Shown one piece after another: positions 1 through 11,411 of a stretch of DNA of 64,000 nt. Each line of letters starts with the position of its first letter. Within the stretch, counting starts at the first letter, position 1. Position numbers and translations under genes: made by a program. The stretch covers positions 682,001 to 746,000 of the forward strand of contig LSRY02000028.1 in the NCBI GenBank assembly GCA_001643675.2. Direction: 5' to 3'. The DNA is from Monocercomonoides exilis. Taxonomy: Eukaryota > Preaxostyla > Oxymonadida > Polymastigidae. Below the pieces are notes generated by a model, which made no database searches, was not told where the DNA came from, and saw only the letters and a program-made list of their open reading frames with translations.

Positions 1-3000
1 GCAACTTGTTATGCCTCTCGCTTAACAATCATTGCTAGTTGTTCATTACGAGATTCTTCGCTTGCTTCAGATTCAGCCTGTGAACTACTTGCGCGTATGT
101 TTACGACACCTGATCTCCAAGGATTGCCTCTCATTTCACTTGTTTGGAGTATCATGGCATCAATAGCAGAGGCAGATATTTTGCCTGATCTTTCTATGTG
201 CCGTGCAGGTGCAGCACCTCCATGGAAGATCTCTTCCACACCATTTGAGTCAACCAAAGCAAGCGTTCTGTCAGCAAGCATCGAGCCTCCAAAAACAGAA
301 AACACTTCTTCTTCTTCTTCTTCTTCTTCAGTACAATCATCTGCTTCGACTGAAGCAGCACCACTTTCATTTCAGAATAGCACTCTCTTCTCCTTTCGCT
401 GTCCAGCACAACACAGAACAATCATTTCGCTTACATTGCTATCGCGTCTGCTGAAGTACGCACCAGAAGAACCTCTCAAAAAGATTGCTGATCAAATCCT
501 CCCTCTGCTGATTTTCTGGGCAGACATCGCAAGAAATGCAAAGCAATCGAACGGACTCATTTCACAGTCCCTGCCGCCTTCTGCTTCGTCTTCATCCGCT
601 TCTGTTGCATATCTGACAGAAAAAGAAAGCTCAGCTGCGTCTTTGGAAGGAAGCGAGAACAATACTGAGAACTCATCTGCATCCATTAAGCTTCCCTCGT
701 TCTTTGCAGAACGTATTCCACCACCGAAGTTGTGCGAATTTCCGCCGTTTGAGTCGCCTTCGCTTTTCACGCCGTTCTGTGCAGATGCCACACTCAGAGT
801 GGAGCAGACAGACATCCCAACGGTGAATGGGATTCCGGTGCCTTTCATCATCACCCATCCGCCTTCGCTTGTCCGAAAGCTGCTGGCGAAGTGCATCGGG
901 CTCCTTTGCATCACGCTTCTTCCGCCTGCGTCGATAGAGTGGAGATATCAAAGCGGATGCCGCTCGCTTACAATTGATGTGGGAGATAATGACGATGACG
1001 GCGAAGAAGGCGAAACTGAAAAAGAAAAGCAAAAAGCAGAAGCAGAAGCAACTGCAAGCGAAAAATCAACAGAAGAAAAAGAACAAAACATTCAAAAGGA
1101 AGACGCCAAATGTTCAAAATGCGATTGTGGATGTGAAGAAGATGATTCATCTTCATCCTCATCTTCTTCTACTTCTGCCTCTTTTGGACGATCAGCAACA
1201 AATGCACCAGAATCTGCGGAAGAGTTTTTCGTTTCACATCCTCTTGTCTCTCATTCTTTGTGTTGTCTTCTTTCGTCTCTTTCTGATCCAGACACAATCG
1301 TTCGTGTCTGCGCTTCAAAGGCTGTTGGTCGAATTGTTTCACGTCTTCCTTCAAGCGAAGCGGCTGCTGTAATTGTCAAGTCTCTTTTGCTCCGTCTCGA
1401 TCCAAATTGCTTAGGCGAGCAGTCGAATCGTGAAGACGCATCAGATTCCTCGTTTTCAAGTGCTTCTTCCATATCATCTTCTTCATCATTTTATTCATCC
1501 TCATTATCTTCTTCTTCTCTAAGCTCTGTTAATTCGTCGCCAATAACCTCACAGAAGGAGGCACGGATGATGGCGCATTCAGCCCAGGGATGCTGCCTCT
1601 CTTTGGCACAGATCATCCAACGAGGCGCTCTTCTTCCTGACTTGTTGCATCCTCTTATATCAGCCCTTGTTGGCTGTCTCTTCTACGAGCAGCGCGTTTC
1701 GCAGTCGATTGTGGGAGTTGCTGTACGAGACGCTGCGTGCTTTGCCATCTGGGCAAGTGTCCGCATGTTCCAGCCGTCTCTTTTCTTGCAGTCGAGACGT
1801 GATCTTCTTTCAAAAGCAAAATCGTCCTCTTCAGCACACAAAAGCGAGGAGGACAATCGTATTAATGGGCTTGTGATGTCTTTGGCATCTGCTCTGGTGA
1901 AAGTGGCCCTGTTTGATGCGGATGTTGTGTGCCGAAGAACGGCTGCTGCTGCTCTACAGGAATGTGTTGGAAGGCTTGGCACAGTAAAAACAAAGATTCC
2001 TCGGGATGAGACAAGTGACTCCGAAGAGGAAGAAGAAGAAGAAGTGGAAGTTGTTCCAGAGGGGATTTCCTTGCTTCAGCTGATTGACTATTACAGTGTT
2101 GGGTCTGTTTCGTCGTCGTTTGTGAAGCTTGGTCATTCTGTCTGTCTTCTCAAAGTTTATCGAAATGATGTGGTTGAACATCTTGTGCTGAGGAGGCTGT
2201 CTCACTGGGACTCTTCAATTCGCGCGCTGGCAGCTCGTTCGTTGGGCACAGTCATCCATCTCTTGCCTTTTGAGAAGGAAAGAGAAGAAGAAGGAAAAGG
2301 AGAAGAGAAAGCTATCAAAGCGGCTTCATCAGGAAAGATTTGTGATGGAAATGGCTATTCGGTCGAAGAGGTGATGCTTGGCTTGTGTGCTGAGGCTCTG
2401 AATGGAGGTTGCAGCGGATGTGTTGATCTGTCAACACAAAGATTTGCAGCTACGCCTGTTGTTCAGGGTGCAGTTCTTGCGCTGAGCGAAGTGCTGATGG
2501 CGTTGGCAGCAGAAGAGAACGAGATGGAAGAAAAGAGCGAAGGAATGGATCAGTGTGACGATGAAAGCGAAGATAATGACGGGGCGTATTGGAGAGCTGC
2601 AATTCAACAGATGGAAGAAAAAAGACAATCAATGGACGACTCTTCACCAACAGATGCTTCAGAAAAGACACGAAAAGAGCTTGGAGCAGCATCGAAATCT
2701 GAGCAAAGTGCTTCCTCGAGTTCATCTGCTTCTTCTTGTTCTGAAGGCAACGTTTGTGGCGAGTCTTCACTTGAACTGGAGGAAGAGTTTCAGAATGGAG
2801 AAAACAAACTTTATGACCAACTGATGAGAGTCCAAGCATTCACTTCGTCGTCTTCATTTACATCTAAAGCGACTAAAAAGAAGACAGACACAACAGGATT
2901 GGATCTTATCCCTCTGATTGTCATTGAAAATTCAGAGCAGAATGCAACTGCACCATCTTCGTCTAATTCTCCGCTTCAGCGCCTGTTCTCATCACTCAAA

Positions 3001-6000
3001 TGGGATGAACTGAGAGTTATTCTCAATGGAAATAAAAAAGTGAGGCTTGCATCTCTTGTCACAGTAAATTCTGTTTGTGGAACTGAAGCAGCAGAAAAAC
3101 AAATGGAAGCAAAGCCAAAACAGGAAAAAGCAGAAGAAGCCACTTGCTCTTCTCTTTTGAGTGTGATTGCTGCCATTCCAATTGTCTTAGCACCTCTCTG
3201 CAAGCCTTCAACAGACGAGCTGAACACTCAACTGATTTGTGCTGTACTTCGATTGATCGCAGCCATCTGCCATGCGTCTTCAAGCTGCCCTGGATCTGCC
3301 CTGCCGCAGCAGCTTCTGGAGCTGTTTGGTCTGATTGTGCAGTCATTCCTCGCTGCATCGTTTGACTTTTTGTTCACCAAAACACGCTTTTGTGAATCGG
3401 CTTCATCATCTTTATCTCAAAGTACCGAAAAGAAGTCGAAAGTTTTGGTTGAACTGGAACGCAAACGAAAACAAACCCAGTTGCTCGCCTTCACCCAGAC
3501 AAACATGTGCATGGAGATCCAATTGCAAGCTGCGAAAGCGGTGCAAATGCTGCTTTTGTGCCAAACCAGCAGAGAAGGAAACGATGCTGGAACTTTATCT
3601 ATCACAGAAACTCTTTTGAAAATGCTTGCATCTGCTGAATTGCCTAAGCCGAGTGCTTCTTCATCGCAATCCTCGTCTTCATCTTCTTCTTTGGCTACCA
3701 AAATGAAGCAGCCACTGCAACAGCGTCTGTCTCTTTCATCGGCTGATCGGAGCTCTTCACTCAATCAAACAGCTCCTTCATTCAATTATGCACCAGTTCG
3801 TGGTGTTTGCTTGGCCATTCCTTATCTTCCTTTGGTAGACATTATGAAGTGTGCATTTAGCTCTGATTATGCATTGAATACAACTTGTGATCCTACGTCA
3901 GCAGAATCTGGATCTTCAAATGCTTCTTCAAGTGCATCTTCATCATCTTCTCTAACTCATTCTAGCATTCTCTTTTCAACATGGCTATTTCGCATTCTCC
4001 GCTCACTTGCTTTGTTATCCAAGGCTGATCCACTGAGCACTGGCGCAGCTGAGGACGATGCATTCACTCGATCGAGTGCCATCCAAGCAGTTGGCTCGAT
4101 CTTAACTCGAACTGCACTTCATTCATCAGATGGCTCTTTGTCTTCCACTTCACATGATTCTTCATCGTCTTCATCGAAACTGTCAACTGTTCAATTACCA
4201 CACCTTTCTCCGTTGTTGGTGAATGAGGCACTTGATTTCTTTGCACATGCATGTGCTGACTACACAAAAGTTAAAGGTGGAGATGTTGGTTCACTCGTGC
4301 GTCGAGCAGCCATCATTAGCATTGCCAAGTTCGCATCAGCGTTAGCTAATTGTATGTCTGCTTGTATTTTGTCCTATTAATTAATAATTCTTTGTTTATT
4401 TGCAAATATTAAATGAAAAATTGAACACTCTTTTTTAATATAGCATGCAAAGATTGCGTTGATGGTGTATTACTGTGCCGCGTTGTGAATCTGTTGGGAA
4501 GGCAGTGTGCTGAAACAATTGACAATGTTCGGACAACAGCTGGACCGCTTTTGGCAGATGTGATCATTCGGGGATATGACGTTATGAAAGCAAAGATTCA
4601 GAAAGATGGAATTGCACCTCAAGCTGAGAGTGGAGGAAATGGAATGATTGTTGAAAGCCAACAAATGAAAAGAGAGGAAGATAGTTTGAGACAAAGCCAA
4701 ACTGGATTAAGTTTTGAAGAGATAGGCAAGCTGCGGTTGCTCCTTTTGTGGCTGGCAAAACTGGAAAAGAATAATGAAGTTGAGAGTTTTGGAGGAAATT
4801 CAGAGAATGTTACTCAAGATGCATCAGAAGAAAAGGATGGAAAAACAGAAGATGGAAGAATTGGTGTTGGTGAAGAAGAAAATGATATTATTGAAGAAGA
4901 GGAAGAGGAAGAAGAGGACGAAGATGATGGGAAACAAAGAAAGCCCATTTCTTTGTGTAATTCTGACATTCCAAGTGAAGAAAGAGAACTTCGGAATTAT
5001 ATTTCGAATTGTCATTGGTGTGTTGCTCTTCTTTAAGTGAAATGTTTTTTTGTTGACTGATTATGTTCAAATTCTCTGTATTTCAAAAAAATTTTTTTCC
5101 AAAAATGTAACATTTGTTTTTGAAATTGTCTGGATGAATTAATTTGTTATTGATAATGAAACTTATAATTTGTGAATCATTTTCTATTTTTTATATTCTT
5201 TCATTTTTCAAAAATGTTCTTTTTTATTTCTTTGCTATCTTTTTTAACGATTCCTTTTTTGCATGAATTAACACTTTCAGGATCCGAATTGATTGGTCTC
5301 GCACTGAATACATCTTCCGATTTCTTGCTGGATTATTGGGCTTTGCACAGTGCAGAGAGGAGATATTGTGTGGACTGACAATGAGCGTTGGTAGCTCCTC
5401 AGCGCTTTCTGCTACGTCTTTATCAACCAGTCAGATTGCACTGAAGGAATGCATCGAAGAATCTTTGTTGCTTAACAGCAAGTGCTTCCCTCTTCGGCAG
5501 GATCTTCAAAAGAAAGCAGAGAAGAAAGGAACGTCAGTTTTCTCTTATGCTCATATTATCCGCCCAGTCTCTCCAACTGACCTTCTTGTTACCCTTCTCC
5601 ACCTTCTGAAGCAGCACAAGCCAAATGATAGAGTGTTCCTTCCGCTTTGTACAACATCAAACTTTATTCTGCTTCAGTTTGCTGCTGACACAGAGCATTT
5701 CAGCAGAAGCGAAAAAGAAGAAAGCAAAGAAAACCAGAAATACCCTGATGAATTCGAGGCGATTATTGATGAACTTTGCAAATTTTTCAATAGAGCACTT
5801 CTGAAAAGACAAAAGACTGCAGCTAATAAAAACGCATTGGATTCTGTGGCTGAGAAAGCACAGCAGGGAAGTGAAAAAGAGCTCAAATGTTCATCTGCTT
5901 TACCACCTTCTGCTTCTTCTTCACATTCTCAGTCTGATGGGAATGAGCAACCATTGTGGGGCAGTAATCCAAAGAGGGCAACAAGCATAGTGCCAATCCT

Positions 6001-6364
6001 TGGGCTTCTGTGCCACTTCAGAAAAACACAGAAGGAAGCATTGAGCTCTTTGGTTCAACTGCTGACACATCCATTCCCGCAGGTTAGGCGTCTTGCTGGG
6101 CAACAGGTGAATTTGCTGTTCAACATGATGCCTCTACTTGAAGAGCAAGAGAAAGGTGAGAAAAAAGAAGTCTGGGTGAATTCCGAAATACCAATGGGAA
6201 TTATTGAATGGTTTGGAACAATTAATATTAATTATAAAAATGTTGAATTACATAACTTTGATGTAATTTGTTGTTTTTGTAGGGATAAGCCTATTGGAGA
6301 TGCACATCTGAATGCTCAACAAAGCCTCAGAGCGTTGCTATCGCTTTCTGCATTCACTGGCTGA
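1..6364 (+). CDS. TBCD: Tubulin-folding cofactor D, 5'-partial
   Basis: TBCD is a HEAT-repeat chaperone that handles beta-tubulin and the alpha/beta heterodimer, together with cofactors C and E and the GTPase ARL2. The reading frame is already open at base 1, so the N-terminus lies outside the window. Exons are 1-4351, 4444-5017, 5281-6210 and 6283-6364 (TGA), giving 1,978 residues in the window. Family landmarks seen are WRYQSGCRSL (about residue 313 of this fragment), CLSLAQIIQRGALLP (about 530), VRDAACFAIW (about 575) and LSHWDSSIRALAARSLG (about 732). The C-terminal LLCHFRKTQKEAL block is followed by RRLAGQQVNLLF. Human TBCD has about 1,190 residues; the extra length is acidic and polyserine inserts between conserved blocks. 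The last intron (6211-6282) is 72 nt with no stop, so the frame reads through it. Assignment is firm; exact edges of the inserts are not functionally informative. Confidence 0.93.
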
Positions 6365-7113
6365 ATTTTACAATGAAAGCGTGCTTATATTTAATAAATA
6401 TACGATCGATCCTGTTCACTGTCATTGTGGAGTGATGAAAATCATTTATATAAAATCGAGCACATTCAATTACAGTTATATTTGCAAAATAAAGGTAATC
6501 TTTGTATTAACAGTGAGATTATTTATTAAGAAACACACATCAAAATAGCTTTTGAAAGCTTAAAATAAAGAATGAAATAAGTGTCACAAATTTACGGAAA
6601 TTGTTTAAAAAACTCACTGTGTAATCATATTTTGCTTTTCAAGTTGCAATTATCAATTGGTTTCAATTTTCCAGACAAAAGATAAGTTCTGAACGATGAA
6701 GCACCGCAATCAAAGTTCATTGAAGAAAAACAAAAACCATTTTACACTCATCATCATTTTCGGAAACAAAAAAGGATGTAAATAGTTAATTGAGCGGAAC
6801 TGCCCAAATATTCATTTCCAGTTTCTGATGGATTTTTATTTAAAATGTTTGAAATTAAGATTAAACAATGATTCAAAGAACAATAATATTTTTTTTGGAA
6901 TATTTCTTATGATTAGCGTATTTATAAAGTTTTTTTATAATTATCTTTATTTTTATTTTTCCCCCACTTTTGGGTGCATGAAAAATCTTCAATAAATTGT
7001 TGCAAAATACATTTTTTTTATAATATAAATGAGAAATGGAAATAAAAAACCACAAAATGCAAAATAAAATGACGTGAATATTTGAATTATCGATATTTAA
7101 CGAAATGACATTA
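6365..7113. other. Convergent intergenic gap
   Basis: This AT-rich gap of 749 bp separates the 3' ends of the TBCD and TVP23 genes. It contains only short ORFs without coding character and poly-T/poly-A runs. It presumably holds both 3' UTRs. I see no RNA gene or repeat in it. Confidence 0.6.
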
Positions 7114-8007
7114 TTAAGGAACAGCGTCACCCATTGAGTATATTGGTGGAAGGTTGCTCGATGATGAAGGGACAGCAGATGTTGTTGAGCTTGCAGGTGA
7201 AGTTGCAGGATTAGAAGTTTGCTGTTCAGAAGTGCCTTGAGACATCAATGAGAATGGAAATGAAAGCGAATTGTTCGATGATTGTCCAGCTTCTGGAGAA
7301 ATTCCCATCTGTTGATTCAGGGCATTTGTTGCGGCAGTCACAGTTGCTTGCGTCACAAGCTTTTTGAACGCTTGTTTTGGATCCTCTGATAAATGAAAAT
7401 ATTTTGAAAAAAAATGAAAAATAGTGAATGAGCAAACGCCTTGAACACTTTATGTAACCTAAAAGGTTTGTGCCAGCAAGCATTATCCCAGCAATGTCAA
7501 TTAACAACCATCCAAAGTTTAACTTGATAATGGCAACCAAAGCAAGAATACTCCAGACAGCAGGATAAATCCACAATGTTCCCCAAAAGAGAGTAGTTGA
7601 GAATTTTGGAACAAGCGAACGATCTCTTATAGTTTCAAAACGCCAAACACTTTGCCCATCTTCAAGAATGTCATTCCACCAACGATATCCAACAAGCATT
7701 CTCCCGCTGATATTTTTCACCATCCAAAAGTCACAAGCTAGCAGTAAAATTATTATGACAAAAGCTGTCACAAAGCCAAAATTCAGTATTCCAGCCAGTA
7801 TGTAAAGAACAATTGCCAATCCTTTTATGATTGAAATGATCATTAGATTTGAAAATGCATTAGAAAAAACAATAAGAAAAATTCAAGGAAATAAATATAG
7901 TGCGGTGTGAAATTTTCCGATTATGAAAATGATTTCGAACCTTTGAATGCAAATGTTAACGCCCAAACAATTGGATGGTGTTGTTGAACAAGAGGTGTAA
8001 AGTCCAT
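7114..8007 (-). CDS. TVP23: Golgi membrane protein TVP23
   Basis: TVP23/FAM18 proteins are small multi-pass proteins of the late Golgi and trans-Golgi network linked to retrograde vesicle traffic. Exons on the minus strand are 8007-7941, 7821-7459 and 7385-7114 (TAA), giving 233 residues. Exon 1 supplies an HPIVWALTFAFK start to the first membrane segment. Exon 2 holds the family signature DFWMVKNISGRMLVGYRWW (about residues 45-65), then LFWGTLWIYPAVWSIL, then a last membrane segment ending TNLL. The third exon is a hydrophilic tail rich in Ser, Thr, Gln and Pro that is less conserved in the family. The second intron junction (phase 1, giving LLEDPKQAF) is chosen to keep frame and is the least certain part. 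The gene is divergent from PIG-M with only 98 bp between start codons. Confidence 0.85.
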
Positions 8008-8105
8008 GTTATCTGGAAAATAAAAAAGAATAATGCAATTCAAAAAATGATAATTGTTAATTTTCAGAATGAGAAATTATCGGTAAAAAACAAAATCAAA
8101 CAAAT
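8008..8105. promoter_or_regulatory. Shared divergent promoter gap TVP23/PIGM
   Basis: Only 98 bp lie between the start codons of the divergent TVP23 and PIG-M genes, so both promoters and 5' UTRs must fit here. The DNA is AT-rich and I recognise no specific factor site. If PIG-M starts at 8127 or 8145 the gap is correspondingly longer. Confidence 0.4.
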
Positions 8106-9949
8106 ATGTTTTTCACTATTTTAAATATGGGCAAGATCAGAAAAATGAAAGTGAAATTTTCCCATTTAATGTTGGGGGGACTAGCCATAAGGCTGCTCCT
8201 AATCGCCTATGGAACTTGGCATGATGCGCATAGTATGAATTTTTAAATGTTAGTTGTAATTTAAAAAATGTTCACGTTTTGCAATTTTAGTGGATTTGAA
8301 ATACACTGATATTGATTACACTGTTCTAACCGAGGGAGCAAAATATGTAGCTGAAGGCCAATCACCTTTTTATAGATCAACATATCGATATTCTCCTCTT
8401 TAGTACGCTGTTTTGAATTGTTTATAAAAATTAAACATTTTTGTTTTGTCGAATATACCACAATAAAAAAGTGCTTACCTTGTTCTACCTAATTTATATG
8501 TGCATGAGGCTTTTGGTAAATTAGTGTTTTGCGCTTTTGATCTTCTGTGCGGATTTCTAATCTACAAAATTTTAAAAGATGATTTGCTTGAACTTCACTT
8601 GGATATGAAAAAAGTTCTAATTTACACCTCCACCTGGATTTTTAATCCAATTGTGATAAACATTTCAACACGTGGGAGCTCAGAATCTATTGTTGTTCTT
8701 TGCGTTCTTTTAACTCTCTATTTCTTTCTTCAACGAAAGCTCGTTCTTTCTGGCATATTGTTTGAAAGCTCTTTTTTTTTCTTTTCAAAAGGAATTTTCA
8801 TTAATTTTCTTTGGATAAATTAAAAAAATTTTTTTATTTCAATATAGCTATGGACTTGCCGTTCATGTGAAAATATATCCAGTGTTGTTCACACTTCCAT
8901 TTGTGCTCCGATTGGACAATGAATGGGTTGAGCGCGGTTTAAATAAAAAGAATGCTACAAATGCAAAGAAGCCAAAGGAACAAAAAAGACGAGGATTGTT
9001 CGGATGGATTGGATGGGTTTGAGTTTTTCTTTCTTTTTTTTTTTTATTGAAATTTGATATTTTTACCTTTTCAATAAACTTTCAGTTCTTCCACATTATG
9101 AAATATAGAATTCTTTTTGGATGTGTTGCGTTGTCAGTTTTTATAGCTATTTCTGGACTGTTTTTCTATATGTTTGGAAAAATCTTATTAATATTACTTT
9201 TTTCACAATTGAATTCAAATAACAATATTCAATAAAACATTTTACAATTTTTCACTCCGTTCTTATCAATTCTCTTTTCTCTTATTCGTTATTGTCTTTG
9301 CAGGTATGGCTTCCAATGTCTGTTTGAGCAGTTCCTTTACCACGCCACACGAACGGACGTGCGCCACAACTTCTCTCTCTTCTGGTACTATTTGTATCTG
9401 CGAGACAGCATGGATACTGTCAGCCCAATTGCAAGTGTTGGATTCTTCCTTCCTCAGCTCATTCTGTGGCTCTTCCTTTCAATTGCACTTTACAAGGAGC
9501 TTCCCTTGTGTCTTTTCGCAAATACACTCTGCTTTGTCATGCTGAATAAAGTCTGCACTGTTCAGGTTTGTATTTTAATTTGTCAATCTTTTTGATGTTT
9601 TGTTATAAATGTTGTATTCTTGCGATAACTTTGAAATGCATTTCTTTATTCTTAAAACATATTTTATTCTATTCTTTAGTATTTTGTCTGGTGGTTCAGT
9701 CTTCTTCCACTTGCTTTGCCATTTGCGCCTTCTGTCACGATGTTTTCATTTGGTGCAATTATTCTCGCATGGCTTCTTATTCAGGTTCTGTGGATTAGGC
9801 TTTCATATCAAATAGAGTTTTTGGGCAGAGCTGACTTCTTCCCGATGTTTCTCTCTTGCATTCTATTTTTCATCTCAAATTTAGTTATTTTATGCCTCTT
9901 CTTGTACAAGCCAAAATCACTTCAAAAGAAAGTTGAGAAAAAAGAGTAG
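8106..9949 (+). CDS. PIGM: GPI mannosyltransferase 1 (PIG-M)
   Basis: PIG-M is the multi-pass ER enzyme (GT50 family) that transfers the first mannose from dolichol-phosphate-mannose to GlcN-acyl-PI during GPI-anchor synthesis. Exons are 8106-8232, 8291-8402, 8472-8759, 8848-9016, 9086-9171, 9304-9565 and 9680-9949 (TAG), giving 437 residues; human PIG-M has 423. Splicing restores the catalytic lumenal motif KYTDIDYTV with its DxD, then [47 protein letters not shown] and [19 protein letters not shown], all family hallmarks. Three in-frame ATGs (8106, 8127, 8145) are possible; the first is reported and the choice is open. A functional enzyme normally needs PIG-X, which is not in this window. 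Confidence 0.94.
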
Positions 9950-10434
9950 CAAAGAATAACTTAGAACGCTGAGATTATTTTTAATTGACTTATTCAGCTT
10001 GTTTCCTCAAAGATAATTGTGAAAATATTCTTTGAAGAAACGAGAGAGCTCCACGGACAAAAACCGAGGTTCTTTAATTTATTCTCCTGTTCTTTGTTAA
10101 CCTCTCCAAATTTAAAGAACTTCTAAATGTTTTGTGGTTCGTTTTCTTTTTGAAATATTAATTTAGAAACAAAAGTCTAAAAAATAATTTCTTCGAACAA
10201 TTGTTGTTGCAGATATGCTCTAATAAAAAGAAGAACTTAATTGCCAAATCACAAAAAATAAGTACTTCTGAACGCAAAGTGAAATAAAAAACAAAAAATT
10301 ATTTAACACTAAATGTTCATACAACAAAACACAAAAAGAAAAGAAAATATTAAAACCTAAAAAATGAAAAATTATAATTACATTTAAAAATGTCACTAAA
10401 GTGAGTTGTTGAATTGATAAAATACGAACATTGA
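9950..10434. other. Convergent intergenic gap
   Basis: This 485-bp AT-rich gap lies between the 3' ends of PIG-M and the two-TM protein gene. It contains one imperfect hairpin whose arms (10069-10080 and 10108-10120) pair over 12 bp with a single bulge around a 27-nt loop. I cannot assign it to a known RNA. No ORF here looks coding. Confidence 0.5.
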
Positions 10435-11352
10435 TCAAGCAAGATCATAATCAGACTCATAAAACAATGGAATTATCCTCTTTGGTTCTTTATTTCCTGT
10501 TTTATCATTCCGACTCATCTTTTGCTTTTGTTTGTTCTTTGAAGCCATCAATTCTTTGTCTCTTTCGTCTCCTTCTGGTGGTTCAAAGCCAGTCAATAGA
10601 AGTGATGTGTTCGTAAAGATATCTTCTGCCCGTCGTTGTGCATAGGCAGCTCCATTATAATGGTAAACAAACAGCATGATGCGTTGAATATCAGATAAAG
10701 GCATTTCACATTCTGAACGAATTGTTGTGCCACTGTAAAGGTGAAGTGAAAAACAATGAACTGAATTTGGTTTTAGATTGGAAAAAACATCAGGGGAATC
10801 TTCTCGAAACCAAGTATCATTTCCAATACGAAGATATTGTATTTGATCTGAAGTGGTGACAACTTTTTTGGATGGACGACAACACATCAAAGCGAAAATT
10901 GTTGATTTATGAAGAATCACAATTTGTCCATTTTCATGATTAAATTCAAATATATGGCTTCGAAGATCCGATGAAATAAATCTCTAAAATCTAATATATA
11001 CGTTTAAAAAAATATAAAAAGCAAACAAGAAGAACTGCGCCAATTATTATCATTGTAACAGCAGCCTAAAAAACATAATTACAAAAGGTTTTTCAATCGG
11101 AAAAGGATACTAATTATAAAAAAGCTTCATACAATAACAGCGAACCATCCAGCAAAATATGCAATGAATCCTGTCAGCGCAGCACCGAGAACAAGCATCA
11201 TAAATAAAAGGAGAATAAACAAAAAAGTTGAAGCTTTAACTGAAAAAAATGTTCAAAATTTTCTATCAAAAATATAATCTATTAATAATACCTCGAATGG
11301 TTAGACTTTCTTGCGGCCGTTGTGGTGTTGGCCGCAAAGAAGTTGATATCAT
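10435..11352 (-). CDS. Unrecognised two-TM membrane protein
   Basis: I do not recognise this 251-residue protein. Exons on the minus strand are 11352-11292, 11239-11133, 11065-11027 and 10983-10435 (TGA). The last intron is only 43 nt (GTTTGC...TTTTAG) and is required because the alternative frames hit stops. A basic proline-rich N-terminus of about 22 residues precedes two adjacent hydrophobic segments (about residues 24-42 and 44-69). After them comes a soluble domain of about 120 residues that looks beta-rich (for example QIVILHKSTIFALMCC and SVHCFSLHLYSG), then a charged Lys-rich tail. This is the layout of a membrane hairpin with a cytosolic domain, but no family motif is seen. Its start codon is only 59 bp from that of the divergent EF-hand gene. 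Confidence 0.65.
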
Positions 11353-11411
11353 TTGAAATTATCATGGTAAATTTGATCAATTATTCTGCATGATGGTATA
11401 GATCCGTTTAA
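11353..11411. promoter_or_regulatory. 59-bp bidirectional promoter gap
   Basis: Only 59 bp separate the ATG at 11352 (minus) from the ATG at 11412 (plus). Both 5' UTRs and both core promoters must lie in this gap or overlap the coding sequence. It is AT-rich with no motif I can name. Confidence 0.4.

Noticed and set aside
8403-8471. Possible pseudogenisation of PIG-M because no single frame covers it
   Set aside because: Six GT-AG introns restore a continuous 437-residue enzyme matching the family end to end; the frame breaks are introns.
10069-10120. Imperfect hairpin considered as a small RNA gene
   Set aside because: A 12-bp bulged stem in AT-rich DNA without box C/D, H/ACA, tRNA or snRNA motifs is not enough to call an RNA.
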